A DNA stretch of 6,467 nt. Source: an uncultured Ruminococcus sp. (lineage in GTDB: Bacteria; Bacillota; Clostridia; Oscillospirales; Ruminococcaceae). The first letter of the stretch is position 1. The number at the start of each line of letters is the position of its first letter. Shown here in pieces: positions 4,767-6,467 of the stretch. The position numbers and the translations under genes were made by a program. The notes under the pieces were generated by a model. That model searched no databases. It was not told where the DNA came from and saw only the letters and a list, made by a program, of their open reading frames with translations. The DNA is taken from NCBI GenBank assembly GCA_947589205.1, contig CANQCJ010000124.1, positions 1 to 6,467 of the forward strand, written 5' to 3'.

Positions 4767-6467
4767 TTGGATCGTTTTGAACTCGTTTCGGAATTTTCGC
4801 CCTCCGGAGACCAGCCGGAGGCTATCGACAGGCTTGTCGCCGGGATAAACTCGGGAATGAAGCATCAGACGCTGCTCGGCGTTACAGGTTCGGGCAAGAC
4901 CTTTACTATGGCTAACGTCATCGCGCGGGTAAACCGCCCCACTCTCGTGCTTGCGCACAACAAGATACTTGCCGCCCAGCTTTGTTCGGAATTTAAAGAA
5001 TTTTTCCCGAACAACGCCGTTGAATATTTTGTGAGCTATTACGACTACTACCGCCCGGAGGCTTATATACCGAGCAAGGACGTTTATATCGAAAAGGACA
5101 GCTCTGTCAACGATGAGATAGATAAAATGCGCCATTCGGCGACTACCGCTATCGCCGAACGCAGAGACGTTATTATCGTAGCGTCCGTTTCCTGCATATA
5201 TTCTCTCGGCGACCCGGAGGAATACAAGTCTATGGTGGTATCTATGCGCCCGGGAATGGAAATTTCACGCGAGGAGCTTGTCGCAGAGCTTGTCGGTATA
5301 CAGTATGAGCGCAACGATATAGATTTTTCAAGAAATAAATTCAGAGTGCGCGGAGACACGGTCGAGATATATCCTGCCGGAAGCACCGACACCGCGCTCA
5401 GGGTGGAATTTTTCGGTGATGAGATAGACAGGATAACCGAGATAAACGCCCTCACCGGAGAGGTCAACTGCCGCTTGAATCACGCGGCGGTATTTCCCGC
5501 GTCTCACTATATCGTCAGCAAGGACAAAATGAGCGAAGCGATCGAAGAAATAAAGCAGGAGCTCGATGAGCGGATAAAGTATTTCAAGGACCGCGATATG
5601 CTTATCGAAGCGCAGAGGATAGCTCAGCGCACCAATTACGACATCGAAATGCTTCAGGAAATAGGCTTTTGCTCGGGTATCGAAAACTATTCGCGCGTAC
5701 TCGCCCGCCGCCCCGCCGGAGCTGTGCCTTACACGCTGCTCGATCATCTTCCGAAGGATTTTTTGCTTATAGTCGATGAGAGCCACGTCAGTCTGCCGCA
5801 GGTAAGAGGAATGTTCGCGGGCGACCGCGCAAGAAAAAATACTCTTATCGAATACGGCTTCCGCCTGCCCTCCGCGCTCGACAACCGTCCGCTCACCTTT
5901 GACGAATTTACAAAGCACATAGATCAGGCACTGTTCGTTTCCGCAACGCCCGGACCTATCGAGCGCGAGCTTTCAGACCAGATCGTAGAACAGCTGCTGC
6001 GCCCGACAGGTCTGCTCGACCCGCTTATAAGCGTAAGACCTACCGAGGGGCAGATAGAGGATCTTCTGAGCGAAATAAATATCCGCATAGAAAAGTCTCA
6101 GCGCGTGCTCGTTACAACGCTGACAAAGAAAATGGCGGAGGATCTTACCGTTTATTTAAAGGGCTTTGACATAAAGGTCAGATATATGCACCACGATATA
6201 GATACGATAGAGAGAATGGAGATAATACGCGATCTTCGTCTCGGCGAATTTGACGTGCTCGTCGGAATAAATCTGCTGAGAGAGGGTCTCGATATACCCG
6301 AGGTGTCGCTCGTAGCGATACTCGACGCGGACAAGGAGGGCTTTCTGCGTTCGGAAAGCTCGCTTATACAGACTATAGGCAGAGCCGCGCGAAACAGCGA
6401 GGGCGAGGTCATAATGTACGCGGACGTTGTAACGGGTTCTATGGAGAACGCCATACGCGAGACAAAC
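4767..6467 (+). CDS. uvrB: UvrABC excision nuclease subunit B, C-terminus cut by window edge
   Basis: UvrB is the cytoplasmic ATPase that receives damaged DNA from UvrA, verifies the lesion and recruits UvrC for incision. 567 codons are visible of a usual 655-670; the frame is open to the edge, so only the final domain with the UVR motif for UvrC binding is missing. The start DRFELVSEFSPSGDQPEAI matches the family N-terminus, which supports the TTG start. Motifs in order are Walker A GVTGSGKT (38-45), the beta-hairpin YYDYYRPEAYIP (91-102) whose tyrosines probe DNA, the Walker B/DEAD-like DESH (337-340), SATPGPIE (motif III region), GINLLREGLDIPE (motif V) and QTIGRAARN (535-543, motif VI with the arginine finger). 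All expected residues are present and numbering tracks E. coli UvrB closely. It is divergent from the phosphodiesterase gene, and no SOS box is visible upstream. Later genes such as uvrA or uvrC are beyond the window. Confidence 0.98.
   Translation, partial: MDRFELVSEFSPSGDQPEAIDRLVAGINSGMKHQTLLGVTGSGKTFTMANVIARVNRPTLVLAHNKILAAQLCSEFKEFFPNNAVEYFVSYYDYYRPEAYIPSKDVYIEKDSSVNDEIDKMRHSATTAIAERRDVIIVASVSCIYSLGDPEEYKSMVVSMRPGMEISREELVAELVGIQYERNDIDFSRNKFRVRGDTVEIYPAGSTDTALRVEFFGDEIDRITEINALTGEVNCRLNHAAVFPASHYIVSKDKMSEAIEEIKQELDERIKYFKDRDMLIEAQRIAQRTNYDIEMLQEIGFCSGIENYSRVLARRPAGAVPYTLLDHLPKDFLLIVDESHVSLPQVRGMFAGDRARKNTLIEYGFRLPSALDNRPLTFDEFTKHIDQALFVSATPGPIERELSDQIVEQLLRPTGLLDPLISVRPTEGQIEDLLSEINIRIEKSQRVLVTTLTKKMAEDLTVYLKGFDIKVRYMHHDIDTIERMEIIRDLRLGEFDVLVGINLLREGLDIPEVSLVAILDADKEGFLRSESSLIQTIGRAARNSEGEVIMYADVVTGSMENAIRETN

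Noticed and set aside
4692..5918. Minus-strand open frames under uvrB (4692-5135, 5084-5467, 5328-5918, 6152-6454).
   Set aside because: They are antisense shadows of an intact uvrB with full motif order; none resembles a known protein.

Overview
The window looks like a stretch of chromosome from a Firmicutes (Clostridia, possibly Oscillospiraceae/Ruminococcaceae-like) bacterium. The evidence is the strong GGAGG-type ribosome sites, extended -10 promoters (TGnTATAAT), intrinsic terminators, a TTG start on uvrB whose N-terminus resembles Bacillus UvrB, and a lipoprotein solute-binding domain fused to its permease. The lineage is an inference. No phage, insertion sequence, CRISPR, tRNA or rRNA is visible.

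Layout. Positions 1-2152 (minus strand) hold a polar amino-acid ABC importer operon: a promoter at 2124-2152, a solute-binding/permease fusion (583-2082) and the ATPase (1-566, cut by the window edge). Positions 2193-3415 (minus) hold a second unit. It has a near-consensus promoter at 3386-3415, an AT-rich orphan gene (2647-3351), a short protein made of the two ends of endonuclease V with the catalytic middle missing (2242-2598), and a terminator. Positions 3420-3805 (minus) hold a small unrecognised gene with its own promoter and terminator. Positions 3894-4634 (minus) encode a cytoplasmic glycerophosphodiester phosphodiesterase. Divergent from it, uvrB (4767 to the right edge, plus) encodes the damage-verifying helicase subunit of nucleotide excision repair; its C-terminal UvrC-binding end lies outside the window.

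The genes do not form one pathway. They read as independent housekeeping units (amino-acid import, phospholipid-headgroup degradation, DNA repair) around an unusual 1.1-kb segment, 2242-3351. That segment is the most interesting part. The orphan gene has a far lower GC content in its core than its neighbours. Its last 20 codons look out of frame: a -1 shift at a T6 run restores a credible C-terminus that ends close to the next ribosome site. The downstream gene is an endonuclease V with an in-frame loss of about 100 residues that removes two of the three catalytic acids. Both point to a decaying or repurposed accessory unit that still has a strong promoter. I did not find convincing evidence of a wholly new multi-gene system.
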